The position numbers and the translations under genes are program-made. The notes beneath the pieces were generated by a model. The model saw only the letters and a list, made by a program, of their open reading frames with translations. It searched no databases and was not told the DNA's origin. From Calothrix sp. NIES-2100 (GTDB lineage: Bacteria; Cyanobacteriota; Cyanobacteriia; Cyanobacteriales; Nostocaceae), in contig NZ_AP018178.1 in assembly GCF_002368195.1 (NCBI RefSeq), forward strand, positions 7,576,645 to 7,640,644: DNA of 64,000 nt, read 5' to 3'. Each line of letters opens with the position of its first letter. Position 1 is the first letter of the stretch. Below are positions 1 to 9,062 of the stretch, piece by piece.

Positions 1-2246
1 GATGGCGATGTGAGAATGGTGTGTTTTTCAATTAGATATTTCCCATTTTCATCTTGCAAGGCTGGAAAGGGAACCAGGAATAAAGAATCTTGCGGAGCGA
101 AAATTACCCTATCACTTTCTTTTGTAGGTAAAACATCAGCGATGGGTTTAATTAATAATTCATGTAGCTGTTTTAATCTATCTTTTGCTTTCGGTGCATT
201 CGGGTTGTAGGATACATTGATACCACCGCGACCTCTAGCACCAATTGCATCACGGCTGATAGTAACTAAATTATCTAAATTAGTATTCTCTTTTTGCCAG
301 AGGGGTTTGAGGTCTGCTTTGCGAAATATGACTTCACCTGTGGGTTTGATCACCCAAATATATAACTCTGATTCTTTGGATTGTGGTTTACCTGCAACTT
401 TGAAATCATTGTAAATAATTGAATATTGCACTAAAGTAGCATTTTCCACCTCGGCAATTTGTTTCATCTGGGCAAGTGTTGGTGATGCAGACGATTTCGC
501 TCCACCGTTACCATAATTCAAGCGAGATGATATTAACTCTACAAACGCCCTAGCGCGACCACGTTCGGATATTTCTAAGGCTGCATCGTTTTTATTTTGG
601 GCTATTAGGACTTGTTGCAAAATGCGGTAAGTGCTTCTTTGCGTCTCAAAAATTGAGACTTTATTAGTGTCATTTAATTTTTGACCTCGGAGAGATTCTA
701 AAACCTTAATTCCTTCGTATAGGGTTTTCTCTGCTGCGGAGAGATTACCCGATTTGTAGAATGCAGCTCCTAGATTATTTAAAGATAAACCCTGGCTTTT
801 AAGGTCTTTAATTTCTCTGGCGATCGCTAAACTCTGCTGGTGGTAATTAATGGCTTTCGGGTAGTCGCCTAGAGAATCGTAAACAACACCGAGATTATCT
901 AGCGACTGTCCCTCGCCTTGACGGTCTTTAATCTCTCTGCGAATTTTTAAACTCTGCTGGTATTGTTCAATGGCTTTCGGGTAGTCTCCTAGAGATTGGT
1001 AAACAACACCGAGATTACCCAGCGACTGTCCCTCACCATAACGGTCTTTAATCTCCCTGGAGATCACTAATCTCTGCTGGATGTAATCAATAGCTTTTGG
1101 GTAGTTTCCTAGATAATAGTAAGCACTACTGAGATTACCCAGTGTAGTACCCTCACCTTGACGGTCTTTAATCTCCTGGGCGATCGCTAAACTCTGCTGG
1201 TAGTAATTAATCGCTTTCTGGTATTCTCCTAGAGATAAGTAAGCATTACCGAGATTACCCAAAGCATTACCCTCGCCAAGACGGTCTTTTATTTCCCTGG
1301 CGATCACTAAACTTTGCTGCTGGTAATCAATGGCTGTCGTGTAGTTTCCTAAAGAGAAGTAAGCAAGACTGAGATTACCCAATGACTGTCCTTCGCCTTG
1401 GCGGTCTTTTATTTCCTTGGCGATAGCTAATCTCCTTTGGTGGTAATCAATTGCTTTTGGGTAATCTCCTAGAGATTGGTAAGCATTACCGAGATTACCC
1501 AAAGCATTACCCTCGCCAAGACGGTCTTTTATTTCTCGTGCGATCGCTAAACTCTTCTGGTGGTAATCAATGGCTTTCGGGTAGTCTCCTAGAGATTGGT
1601 AAACAACACCGAGATTATTCAGCGTAGTACCTTCGCCAAGACGGTCTTTTATCTCCCTTTTAATTGCTAAACTCTGCTGGTAGTACTCAATCGCTTTTGG
1701 GTAGTCTCCTAGATATCTGTAAGTAAGACCGAGATTACCCAACAACTGTCCCTCGCTCTTACGGTCTTTTTTTTCCCTTAAAATTGCTAAACTCTGCTGC
1801 TGGTAGTCAATGGCTTTTGTGTAGTCTCCTAGAGATGAGTAAACACTACCGATATTTCCCAGAGACCGTCCCTCACCAAGACGATCTTTAATTTCTCGTG
1901 CGATCGCTAAACTCTGTTGGAGGTAATCAATCGCTTTCGGATAGTCTCCTAAAGATTTGTAAACATTACCGAGATTATTTAGCGCCGAACCTTCGCTCTT
2001 ACGGTCTTTAATCTCCCGGTAAATAATTAGTGCTTTTTCCCAAGACTGTATTGCTGCTTCAAATTGACTAGTTTGAGCCTGCTCAATACCTTGGTTCAAT
2101 AATCTATCAGCTTCCGCTTTCCGGTCATTTGCCGTTTGCGCCAACACCTGCGACGCTGTAAATATGGGCAAATTGGAAGAAAAAGACGTTAAAAGGGTAG
2201 CCAAAAGCGTAATAAAAGCGATATGGCTGAGTTTTTGGCGTTTCAT
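1..2246 (-). CDS. TPR-CHAT domain protein, partial (3' end beyond window)
   Basis: The reading frame is open from the ATG at 2246 to the left edge (748 codons seen). It begins with a hydrophobic segment ending near VLAQ, a likely signal peptide. About twelve TPR-like units follow; units 2 to 11 are near-perfect 40-residue repeats of the type LGNLG-YQSLGDYPKAIDY-QQSLAIAREIKDR, giving a visible 120-bp DNA period at about 790-2010. The remaining part (FETQRSTYRILQQ, then ELYIWVIKPTG, then FLVPFPALQDENGKYLI) is the N-terminal half of a CHAT domain, a caspase-fold peptidase-like domain. The catalytic His and Cys would lie beyond the edge. A full-length relative is at 50327-53293. CHAT/TPR proteins are numerous in filamentous cyanobacteria; the substrate is not known. 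Confidence 0.9.
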   Translation of the reverse strand, partial: MKRQKLSHIAFITLLATLLTSFSSNLPIFTASQVLAQTANDRKAEADRLLNQGIEQAQTSQFEAAIQSWEKALIIYREIKDRKSEGSALNNLGNVYKSLGDYPKAIDYLQQSLAIAREIKDRLGEGRSLGNIGSVYSSLGDYTKAIDYQQQSLAILREKKDRKSEGQLLGNLGLTYRYLGDYPKAIEYYQQSLAIKREIKDRLGEGTTLNNLGVVYQSLGDYPKAIDYHQKSLAIAREIKDRLGEGNALGNLGNAYQSLGDYPKAIDYHQRRLAIAKEIKDRQGEGQSLGNLSLAYFSLGNYTTAIDYQQQSLVIAREIKDRLGEGNALGNLGNAYLSLGEYQKAINYYQQSLAIAQEIKDRQGEGTTLGNLSSAYYYLGNYPKAIDYIQQRLVISREIKDRYGEGQSLGNLGVVYQSLGDYPKAIEQYQQSLKIRREIKDRQGEGQSLDNLGVVYDSLGDYPKAINYHQQSLAIAREIKDLKSQGLSLNNLGAAFYKSGNLSAAEKTLYEGIKVLESLRGQKLNDTNKVSIFETQRSTYRILQQVLIAQNKNDAALEISERGRARAFVELISSRLNYGNGGAKSSASPTLAQMKQIAEVENATLVQYSIIYNDFKVAGKPQSKESELYIWVIKPTGEVIFRKADLKPLWQKENTNLDNLVTISRDAIGARGRGGINVSYNPNAPKAKDRLKQLHELLIKPIADVLPTKESDRVIFAPQDSLFLVPFPALQDENGKYLIEKHTILTSP

Positions 2247-2395
2247 AGACATAGATAGATATGTAGCAGTTATTTACTCATATCTAAATCTGAGCGTTAT
2301 CAGCTTATGCAGTTTTAACCATAGAAATGTAACAAAGTAGGGAGTGATAATTTCTACTCCCCATGTCTAGATACTATTTTTGAACGCGAACGAAT

Positions 2396-2863
2396 TTAAA
2401 AGAAGACAGCTTTGGCTGTACCAACCAAAGGAGTAACGGTGTATGTCTGTCTCTGTCCTTGATTAAATGCCGGAATTGTCGAAAAAAGGTTCACAGTTGT
2501 GATGCCTTTGGTTTCAATTCTGGCTTCGTTGTTTTGCCCTAGGTTAACAGCAGGTAAAAGCAAGCTAAATGTCACAGAGCCAGTATCTACAGTTTTAGTG
2601 ATAGTCACTGTCACTAGTTTTCCAATTTCTGTGTCTGTAGTTCGGATTTGGTCTCCAACAAAGTGCAATGTTTGTTTTTTATCTTGATAGTCTAGGCGCG
2701 GCTGACCAGTCAAGCTAGTTGTTGAATAAGTAACCTTGATCTGTTGATTTTGCAGCTGATACAAGGTTGGTATTTTTGTTTCTTGAGCATGAGATGGCAT
2801 TACAGGTATGGTCGTTAATGTCATACCTAGTGTTAATAATGAAGCTAAATATTTTGTTTGCAT
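2396..2863 (-). CDS. Small exported protein of unknown function
   Basis: This gene encodes 155 residues. The N-terminus (MQTKYLASLLTLGMTL, then VMPSHAQ) is a clear Sec signal peptide with an AQ/E cleavage point near residue 27. The mature part is Thr- and Val-rich with alternating hydrophobic residues, which suggests an all-beta fold, and it has no Cys. It ends in an aromatic dipeptide (KAVFF), a pattern often seen in secreted beta-rich proteins. I recognise no named family. It lies just upstream, on the same strand, of the TPR-CHAT gene with a gap of about 150 bp. Co-transcription is possible but not shown. Confidence 0.7.
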   Translation of the reverse strand: MQTKYLASLLTLGMTLTTIPVMPSHAQETKIPTLYQLQNQQIKVTYSTTSLTGQPRLDYQDKKQTLHFVGDQIRTTDTEIGKLVTVTITKTVDTGSVTFSLLLPAVNLGQNNEARIETKGITTVNLFSTIPAFNQGQRQTYTVTPLVGTAKAVFF

Positions 2864-3277
2864 GTTTCAAAAAAGAATTGTGAAGTAGACAAAAATATGG
2901 TCTTGATGACCGAAAAGGAGAGATATTGAGGCTCTTGATGAGCGAACTGGAACAGGTGGTCTGAGCCGCTTAGATTTATTGATGAAAAAAGGAAAAAAGA
3001 TTTTAACCCAGTTTCGTGAAACGAGGCACAAGCTGTAGAGACGGAGATGCTCCGCACCTTGTTTTAAGCCCCTACATTTATGTATGGGATAAGATAACAA
3101 TGCTTTGTTGATTTCACATATATTTGTAGATATTAGATACATGATTTATCAGGATACCACCACTTGCTCAACAATACCCAGAACAGGTTATACAAGAATG
3201 TGAATAAGCATCTCACTATTTTGTAGCAGAAAATGCGTCATCATTGAAACTGGGTTGCATCGCCAAACTGACAACAC
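2864..3277. other. Intergenic region, 414 bp, no supported gene
   Basis: This lies between two divergently transcribed genes. Two short minus-strand frames occur here, but they overlap each other in different frames, lack ribosome-binding sites and look like random open frames. No repeat family found elsewhere in the window was recognised. Promoters for both neighbours should lie here. Confidence 0.5.
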
Positions 3278-4183
3278 ATGACCAGATTCATTCACCACCA
3301 ATTTGCCAAAGACTACCTCGAACAATTACTCACGCCTTACGGCGAAGTTCAAGCACCAAGCAGAGTAGCCGGAGAAGTCAGAGAAATTGATGTTTATTTC
3401 ATCCCTCAATCACAACCTAGCAACATCCTAGAAACACTCGGATTACTAGGTGAATTTGCTACTACGCCAGCGTTATTTGAGCCTTTTCGTAACGCCGCCT
3501 CAGCCGCAGAAATCTGTGATTGTCTTCTAAAATTATTAGAAGTACGTGGCGATTTGCAACGACAAGCCAATCGCAATAACACTCGCATTCAAGAATCTGA
3601 AACCCCAAAATTATGGATTTTAACACCGACTGCATCAGAGCAAATATTATCAGGATTTGGTGCTAATAGTAAAAATAATACTTTGCCAGGAGTCTACTTC
3701 ATGGCAGAATATTTGCGGACAGCTATAGTAGTAATTCACCAATTACCTAGAATTCCGGAAACCTTGTGGTTGAGAATTATTAGTAGAGGTAATGTGCAAA
3801 AACAAGCAATTGATGAATTAGAAGCACTTCTCCCTAGTAACCCTTTGAGAACAGCCGCGTTAGAATTACTGTACAACTTGCAACAAAACTTACAATTAAA
3901 TCAAACTCAAGATGAAGATGATCGGGAGTTAGTTATGCGATTAGCACCACTTTATCAACAAGACCGAGAACAAGCAATACATGAAGGCGAACAACGAGGA
4001 ATACAAACCGGGCTTCAACAAGGAGAACGTTTAGTAGTAGAAAACTTGCTGAAAGTTCGCTTTGGTGAATTAGATAATGAACTGCAAGCAATTATTGGAC
4101 TTTTATTAGCGTTACCACCAGAAGAATTTACCCCTTTACTATTGCAGTTATCTCGTGACGAATTAATTGCTAGGTTTCGCTAG
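3278..4183 (+). CDS. DUF4351 / Rpn-like PD-(D/E)XK family protein
   Basis: This gene encodes 301 residues. The N-terminal part (FIHHQFAKDYLEQLL, then VREIDVYF) matches the cyanobacterial Rpn/DUF4351 family. In these proteins a PD-(D/E)XK nuclease-like fold carries an acidic residue in an EIDVYF-type strand. The C-terminus has the typical charged coiled segment EGEQRGIQTGLQQGE, followed by a DUF4351 tail (ENLLKVRFGELD to SRDELIARF). The family is often misannotated as flagellar assembly protein H. Related Rpn proteins are DNA endonucleases that promote RecA-independent recombination; whether this one cuts DNA is not evident. The gene stands alone and is followed by a hairpin at 4252. Confidence 0.75.
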   Translation: MTRFIHHQFAKDYLEQLLTPYGEVQAPSRVAGEVREIDVYFIPQSQPSNILETLGLLGEFATTPALFEPFRNAASAAEICDCLLKLLEVRGDLQRQANRNNTRIQESETPKLWILTPTASEQILSGFGANSKNNTLPGVYFMAEYLRTAIVVIHQLPRIPETLWLRIISRGNVQKQAIDELEALLPSNPLRTAALELLYNLQQNLQLNQTQDEDDRELVMRLAPLYQQDREQAIHEGEQRGIQTGLQQGERLVVENLLKVRFGELDNELQAIIGLLLALPPEEFTPLLLQLSRDELIARFR

Positions 4184-4251
4184 TAAATGGCAATTTCAAA
4201 AATATCTAATGAGAGTAGGGTGCAATGGCACTTACTAAATCGTTCGATTAA

Positions 4252-4282
4252 GATCCCCGACTTATTGAAGAAGTCGGGGATC
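4252..4282. terminator. GATCCCCGACTT hairpin (REP-like), likely terminator
   Basis: A 12-bp perfect stem GATCCCCGACTT / AAGTCGGGGATC with a 7-base loop lies 69 bp after the DUF4351 gene. The same hairpin recurs at 37890-37926 and 43531-43561, each time after the 3' end of a gene. There is no long T-run, so it may act as an RNA-stabilising or REP-like element rather than a classical terminator. Confidence 0.6.
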
Positions 4283-4347
4283 TGAGCCTCTAGCGATCGC
4301 CTAACGCACGCCGATAAATCATCACATCATTTTACAGGGTAGCATCA

Positions 4348-4602
4348 ATGGATTTTGTGACATTTTTAGGATTAGTGGCTGCTTCAATAACTACGGTTTC
4401 ATTTTTGCCGCAATTGATGAAAATATGGCAAACTAAATCTGCAAAAGATGTCTCTTTTCTGATGTTGATTTGTTTCAATTCAGGGATATTTTTATGGCTG
4501 ATATATGGAATTATTCTCCAACAATTGCCGATTATTTTGGCTAATGCTGTCACCTTACTTTTTAACTTGATAATTCTATGGCTTAAAATTAAATATAGAT
4601 GA
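4348..4602 (+). CDS. SemiSWEET family sugar transporter
   Basis: This gene encodes 84 residues with three predicted membrane helices (about 3-22, 36-56 and 62-80). That is exactly the triple-helix bundle of bacterial SemiSWEETs, which work as dimers. The PQ-loop motif is present as SFLPQLMKIW at about 19-28, followed by the charged loop TKSAKDVS typical of the family. It would mediate facilitated sugar flux across the inner membrane; the substrate cannot be read from sequence. The gene is monocistronic, between a hairpin and a repeat-rich spacer. Confidence 0.85.
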   Translation: MDFVTFLGLVAASITTVSFLPQLMKIWQTKSAKDVSFLMLICFNSGIFLWLIYGIILQQLPIILANAVTLLFNLIILWLKIKYR

Positions 4603-4604
4603 AG

Positions 4605-4829
4605 CTAGGGGATAGGGGGATGAGGAAGACAAGGAGAGAAGTCTGAGCGCCGGCTTCCGGCGTTAGCGCAGCGGTAGCGAGGTACGAGCGTCTGGCTTCT
4701 CCCAAGGGGAGACGCTTCGCGAACGCCAGCGTCTACTCTTCGAGAACGACTTCGTCGAACGACGAACAGAACTTCGGAGGGACAAGGGAGACAAATGACA
4801 AATGACAAATGACAAATGACAAATGACAA
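4605..4829. repeat. Repeat-rich spacer with AAATGAC heptamer tandem array
   Basis: The spacer starts with a degenerate interspersed repeat containing the cores GAGACGCTTCGCGAACGCC and CTTCGTCGAACGACG. Variants of this family recur at about 8700, 35600 and 44490. It ends with about six head-to-tail CAAATGA heptamers (4790-4829). The last heptamer runs directly into the ATG of the radical SAM gene. Such heptamer arrays are the short tandemly repeated repetitive (STRR) sequences known from heterocystous cyanobacteria. Confidence 0.8.
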
Positions 4830-6470
4830 ATGGACAAATTTTCTGCTGAACGCCTCTTATTCACCCCCACTACCCCCAACACCGACGCTATCCCGCTAAT
4901 TTTTGCTTTTCCTAATGAGTACACTGTGGGAATCACAAGCCTGGGATATCAGGTGGTGTGGGCAAATTTGGCTATGCGTGATGATGTACAGGTGAGTCGC
5001 CTGTTCACTGATATTCACGAACAACTTCCGAGAAATCCGGAAATTGTGGGATTTTCGATATCTTGGGAATTAGATTATGTAAATATTTTCAATTTACTAG
5101 AATCTTTAGAAATTCCGCTTCGCGCAACTTTGCGTGATGATCATCATCCACTAATTTTTGGTGGGGGCCCAGTTCTCACAGCCAACCCTGAACCTTTTGC
5201 AGATTTTTTTGATGTCATTTTGCTAGGAGATGGGGAAAACCTGCTAGGCGATTTTATTGAAGCGTACAAAGAAGTGAGAAACGCTTCTCGACAAACTCAA
5301 CTCAAAGCACTTGCAAAAATCCCAGGAATTTATATTCCCAGTTTGTATGAGGTGGAATATCAGGCAAAAGATGGGGAAATAAAATCAATTAAACCCATTG
5401 ACGCAGAAATTCCCGCAATTGTTCAAAAGCAAACTTATCGGGGAAATGTTTTATCCGCCTCAACTGTTGTCACAGAAAAGGCAGCATGGGAAAATATTTA
5501 TATGGTGGAAGTGGTGCGCAGTTGTCCAGAAATGTGCCGCTTCTGTTTGGCTAGTTACCTCACATTACCATTTAGAACCGCGAGTTTAGAAGGTTCCTTA
5601 ATTCCAGCCATTGAAAGAGGTTTACAAGTTACCAAGCGTCTAGGATTATTAGGCGCTTCTGTAACTCAGCATCCAGAGTTTGAGACGTTGCTAGATTATA
5701 TCAGTCAGCACAAGTATGATGATGTACGTCTCAGCATAGCTTCAGTACGTACCAATACAGTGACAGTACAGCTAGCACAAACTTTGGCGAAACGAGACAC
5801 GCGATCGCTTACCATTGCTGTAGAAAGTGGTTCGGAAAAATTACGCCGCATCATCAACAAAAAGCTGCATAATGACGAAATAATTCAAGCCGCAGTCAAC
5901 GCCAAAGCTGGTGGGTTGACGAGTTTGAAACTCTACGGAATGGCGGGAATTCCCGGCGAGGAAGCGGAAGATTTAGAGCAAACTGTGTCCATGATGTGCA
6001 GTGTTAAAAAAGCTGCGCCTGGACTGCGTTTAACACTAGGATGCAGCACCTTTGTACCCAAAGCGCACACCCCATTTCAATGGTTTGGCGTAAATCGACA
6101 AGCCGAGAAGCAGTTGCAAATGTTACAGAAACAGCTAAAACCTCAGGGAATAGAATATCGCCCAGAAAGCTATAATTGGTCTATCATCCAAGCTTTGTTA
6201 TCGAGAGGCGATCGCAGACTCTCCCACTTGCTAGAACTTACCCGTGACTTTGGTGATTCTTTAGGGAGTTACAAACGCGCCTTCAAACAACTCAAAGGAC
6301 AAATCCCGGACTTAGATTTTTATGTCCACGCCAATTGGTCAACCGAGCAAATTTTACCTTGGAATCACTTGCAAGGGCCGCTACCACAGTCTACACTACT
6401 GAAACACTTGGCTGAGGCTACAAGTCATTTTGACCCATCCCCAAAAGAACTTCAGCCATTAAATTCATAG
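4830..6470 (+). CDS. B12-binding-domain radical SAM protein
   Basis: This gene encodes 546 residues. Residues 1-150 form the cobalamin-binding-like Rossmann domain (FAFPNEYTVGITSLGY at the start, GGGPVLTANPEPFADFFD at 111-128, LLGDGE). The radical SAM domain carries the [4Fe-4S] motif C232-x3-C236-x2-C239 (SCPEMCRFC), followed by GLLGASVTQHPEFE, a GEEAED segment and TLGCSTFVPKAHTPFQW. Homologues in cyanobacteria are annotated as TIGR03960-type or B12-binding radical SAM proteins; the reaction is not established for this clade. The ATG sits at the boundary of a CAAATGA heptamer array, so no conventional ribosome-binding site is visible. The 62-residue CPXCG gene follows after 11 bp and is probably co-transcribed. 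Confidence 0.88.
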   Translation: MDKFSAERLLFTPTTPNTDAIPLIFAFPNEYTVGITSLGYQVVWANLAMRDDVQVSRLFTDIHEQLPRNPEIVGFSISWELDYVNIFNLLESLEIPLRATLRDDHHPLIFGGGPVLTANPEPFADFFDVILLGDGENLLGDFIEAYKEVRNASRQTQLKALAKIPGIYIPSLYEVEYQAKDGEIKSIKPIDAEIPAIVQKQTYRGNVLSASTVVTEKAAWENIYMVEVVRSCPEMCRFCLASYLTLPFRTASLEGSLIPAIERGLQVTKRLGLLGASVTQHPEFETLLDYISQHKYDDVRLSIASVRTNTVTVQLAQTLAKRDTRSLTIAVESGSEKLRRIINKKLHNDEIIQAAVNAKAGGLTSLKLYGMAGIPGEEAEDLEQTVSMMCSVKKAAPGLRLTLGCSTFVPKAHTPFQWFGVNRQAEKQLQMLQKQLKPQGIEYRPESYNWSIIQALLSRGDRRLSHLLELTRDFGDSLGSYKRAFKQLKGQIPDLDFYVHANWSTEQILPWNHLQGPLPQSTLLKHLAEATSHFDPSPKELQPLNS

Positions 6471-6481
6471 CTTATAAGTGA

Positions 6482-6670
6482 ATGCAAACAACAGCTGAGT
6501 ATTACTGCGCTTATTGCGGTGAACCAAACTTAACCTTTGTTGATTTTAGTGCTGGCGGACAACAATCTTATGTAGAAGATTGTCAAGTTTGCTGTAACCC
6601 AAATATTTTGTATGTGCGAATTGATGAAGACACTTTGGATATTGAAATTGATAGCGAACCCGAAGCTTAA
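6482..6670 (+). CDS. CPXCG motif-containing cysteine-rich protein
   Basis: This gene encodes 62 residues. C9-x2-C12 and C34-x2-C37 (with an extra C38) make a zinc-ribbon-like pair, and the C-terminus is acidic (DEDTLDIEIDSEPEA). This matches the short CPXCG-motif family, here with AYC in place of the PxC form. The function is unknown; a metal-binding knuckle is inferred. It starts 11 bp after the radical SAM stop, suggesting one transcript. Confidence 0.85.
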   Translation: MQTTAEYYCAYCGEPNLTFVDFSAGGQQSYVEDCQVCCNPNILYVRIDEDTLDIEIDSEPEA

Positions 6671-6778
6671 CAATTCGTAATTAAGTTATAGCAACTACAC
6701 CAAGTTTGGTTTTCTAGTATTTTTTAATTACGAATTACGAATTAGTAATTATTTGTTGAATTTTAGGTTTCTGTTTCC

Positions 6779-7225
6779 ATGCTGCACTTTAAACATACCT
6801 CTGTGATTAATGCACCACCAGAAGTAGTGTGGAGATTTCACGAAAGAACAGATATTTTGCAAATGCTAACTCCACCTTGGCAACCAGTTCAAGTAGTACG
6901 CCGTGAAGGAGGCTTGGAAATAGGCGCGATCACAGAATTTCGTCTTTTTCTCGGGCCATTACCCTTAACTTGGTTAGCGCGTCACACTGAATGTGAAAAA
7001 AATCGGCTATTTGTCGATGAACAAATATCCGGGCCTTTTGAAAATTGGGTACATAGGCATGAATTAGAACCAGAAAATGGTAAAACTAGATTGACTGATG
7101 CCATTTCTTTTTCTCTACCTGGTGGAGACACAGTTGAATTTATCAGTGGTTGGTTAGTACAAGCACAACTAGAAGCTATGTTTCGCTACCGTCATTATGT
7201 GACTAAAAGAGAATGTGAAAATTAA
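6779..7225 (+). CDS. SRPBCC (START/Bet v1-like) ligand-binding protein
   Basis: This gene encodes 148 residues. The opening strand and helix LHFKHTSVINAPPEVVWRFHER, then LTPPWQPVQVVRREGGLEIGAI, and the closing helix LVQAQLEAMFRYRHYVTKR define a SRPBCC fold of the cyclase/dehydrase or CoxG-like kind. These are hydrophobic-cavity proteins that bind lipids or polyketide-like ligands. No catalytic residues can be assigned. The gene is monocistronic, preceded by a palindromic ATTACGAATTA spacer. Confidence 0.8.
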   Translation: MLHFKHTSVINAPPEVVWRFHERTDILQMLTPPWQPVQVVRREGGLEIGAITEFRLFLGPLPLTWLARHTECEKNRLFVDEQISGPFENWVHRHELEPENGKTRLTDAISFSLPGGDTVEFISGWLVQAQLEAMFRYRHYVTKRECEN

Positions 7226-7344
7226 TCTAGTAATCCTTTTGGAGTTGTGAGGGCTGTCAACAGTCAACACTCAACACTCAACACTCATGTTGAAACTTTC
7301 CATCAAGCCACATAAGCGTGGTGTGAGGTTCAAATCAATGAACT

Positions 7345-8154
7345 TTACTTTAAAAAACTGCGGATATTTTGGACAAATTCCCTAGGATTTTCAAAGTGAA
7401 TGTTATGCCCAGCATTTTTAATGACTTTTAGCTGGGCATTTTCACAAGTATCAGCCATTTTTTGATTGATATCGCTAAATTTTTCATCATATTCCCCAAC
7501 AAGTAACAGCAAAGGATTTTGATTTTCTTTAAGTTTATCCCACAAAGAAGGCTGAAATCCAGTACCCATATAGCGCAGAGATCTATCCAATTTTAGAGGA
7601 TAATTTTGCAATCGATTTTCTAGCAGAACTTCGTATTTGGGATGATTTTTGATATTACCAAAAATTGGCTGACTATACCAATTTGAAAGAAAATCTGCAA
7701 AATCACTTGTTTCCAGAATTTTGATTAATTCTCTACCTATTTGATAATCAAGTTGAATTCGTTTTAATCGTTCTGCTTCTGTTGCTAAACCTGGAGAAGC
7801 TGATTCTAGTACAACCTTAAAAAAACGTTCGGGAAAATGCAGGTTGAGGTATAAAGCTAATCGCCCACCCATTGAATAGCCAACTAAAAAGCATTTTTTA
7901 ATTTTTAACTCATCCAATAAATTGATTAAAGCCTGAGCAGTATTTGCCATTGTATAGCATTCATCACTACCCAAAACTTGAGTTTTGCCATGTCCGGGAA
8001 GGTCAATAGTCAAATAAGAAAATTCATTAGATAGGAGTGCGATCGCTTCGTCAAATTCATCAATGTTACCCATAAAGCCATGCAAAAAGGTAATTAGTGG
8101 CTTGTTGGGATTGTTAATTAAAGAGTAGTTAAATTGATAGTTGCCTAGAAACAT
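7345..8154 (-). CDS. menH: Alpha/beta hydrolase, probable SHCHC synthase MenH
   Basis: This gene encodes 269 residues with an alpha/beta hydrolase fold. The oxyanion motif is FLHGFMG (23-29), the nucleophile elbow is GYSMGG with Ser94, and the acid and base are Asp223 (VGEYD) and His250 (NAGHNIHFENP). The triad, length and the GFMG and SMGGR motifs match 2-succinyl-6-hydroxy-2,4-cyclohexadiene-1-carboxylate synthase. That enzyme removes pyruvate in the men route, which cyanobacteria use to make phylloquinone (vitamin K1) for photosystem I. No other men gene is nearby. A generic esterase of the same fold is the alternative. Confidence 0.8.
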   Translation of the reverse strand: MFLGNYQFNYSLINNPNKPLITFLHGFMGNIDEFDEAIALLSNEFSYLTIDLPGHGKTQVLGSDECYTMANTAQALINLLDELKIKKCFLVGYSMGGRLALYLNLHFPERFFKVVLESASPGLATEAERLKRIQLDYQIGRELIKILETSDFADFLSNWYSQPIFGNIKNHPKYEVLLENRLQNYPLKLDRSLRYMGTGFQPSLWDKLKENQNPLLLLVGEYDEKFSDINQKMADTCENAQLKVIKNAGHNIHFENPREFVQNIRSFLK

Positions 8155-8240
8155 TCTTATTCATCCTCAATAACCCTGATGTATATAAATTACCAGGGAT
8201 GTAGGACTCTTGTCTTATTTTTGAAATTCACTGCTATTTT

Positions 8241-8642
8241 CTAAGGCAAAAATCGATCTAAAGCTGCTTTAAGTTGTTCAATTTCCGTATCAATATTACC
8301 CTCTTGTGCAGCTCTGGCAATACACTCCGTTAAATGTTCATCTAACACAATTCGCGCTACCTTATCCAATGCACCCCTAACTGCGGCTATTTGCAATAAA
8401 ACATCAGGACAAGGGCTATTTTGCTGCACCATTGTCTTAATCCCGCGAATGTGTCCTTCTATACGTGAAAGCCGATTGACAATTCGCCGTAAAGATTCTT
8501 CACTATGTATGTGAGGATGAGCCGAGTCTCCATGCTCAGAATGGTGGTCTGGATGTTCGTGATCTGTGCTGTGATGGTGGGAGTGTTCTGGTTGTTGGGA
8601 TGTAGTCAAGGATTCTTCAGGCGATCGGTTTAATCCGTTCAT
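8241..8642 (-). CDS. CsoR/RcnR/InrS-family metal-sensing repressor with His-rich tail
   Basis: This gene encodes 133 residues. The core domain (LRRIVNRLSRIEGHIRGIKTM onward) is the all-helical CsoR/RcnR DNA-binding fold. Metal ligands are in canonical spacing: Cys78, His103 and Cys107, equal to the Cys36/His61/Cys65 spacing of CsoR. The first 46 residues carry twelve histidines, as in the nickel sensor InrS of Synechocystis, so a Ni(II) or Cu(I) sensor is likely. No efflux gene is adjacent, so its target is elsewhere or autoregulatory. The metal identity is inference. Confidence 0.85.
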   Translation of the reverse strand: MNGLNRSPEESLTTSQQPEHSHHHSTDHEHPDHHSEHGDSAHPHIHSEESLRRIVNRLSRIEGHIRGIKTMVQQNSPCPDVLLQIAAVRGALDKVARIVLDEHLTECIARAAQEGNIDTEIEQLKAALDRFLP

Positions 8643-9056
8643 GGGTTCTTAAACTGCTGGTCTAACTAAGATACTAGCCTAGAGGGGAGTGGGGGATGTG
8701 GTTCGACTTCTCTGCGAGACGCTACGCGAACGCTCACCAACCGGGGGACAAGAAGATGAGGAAGACAATGACAAATGACCAATGACAAATATTTATTGTG
8801 GGGTGAAATCCGAACCTGCTAGGGAGGAATCTCCATAATAGCTGTTGAGCTAAATATACAATTAATTTGATTATAGGTAGTTCACACTAAGCCCCAACTT
8901 CGACAGGAGAAGAGTGCGAGAGGTGGGGACGCGGAGATATTTTTAAATGAATTTTCCCCGTGTCCCTGTGTCCTTGTGTCCGGTAATCTTAGTTACTTTG
9001 AAAACACGCCCTAGTCCCTAGCCCCTAGTCCCTAGCCCCTAGCCCCTATTAAGGTT
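8643..9056. repeat. Intergenic region with several STRR-type repeats
   Basis: This 414-bp divergent spacer contains a degenerate GAGACGCTACGCGAACGC repeat (about 8716), a few AATGACAAATGACC heptamers (about 8768) and a CCCTAGT/CCCTAGC heptamer array at about 9010-9046. The last array immediately precedes the ribosome-binding site of the HtrA gene. Promoters for both neighbours must lie here, but none was confidently recognised. Confidence 0.7.
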
Positions 9057-9062
9057 GTGATT

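Noticed and set aside
2845..3142. Two minus-strand frames upstream of the small exported protein
   Set aside because: They overlap each other in different frames, have no ribosome-binding site and no recognisable features.
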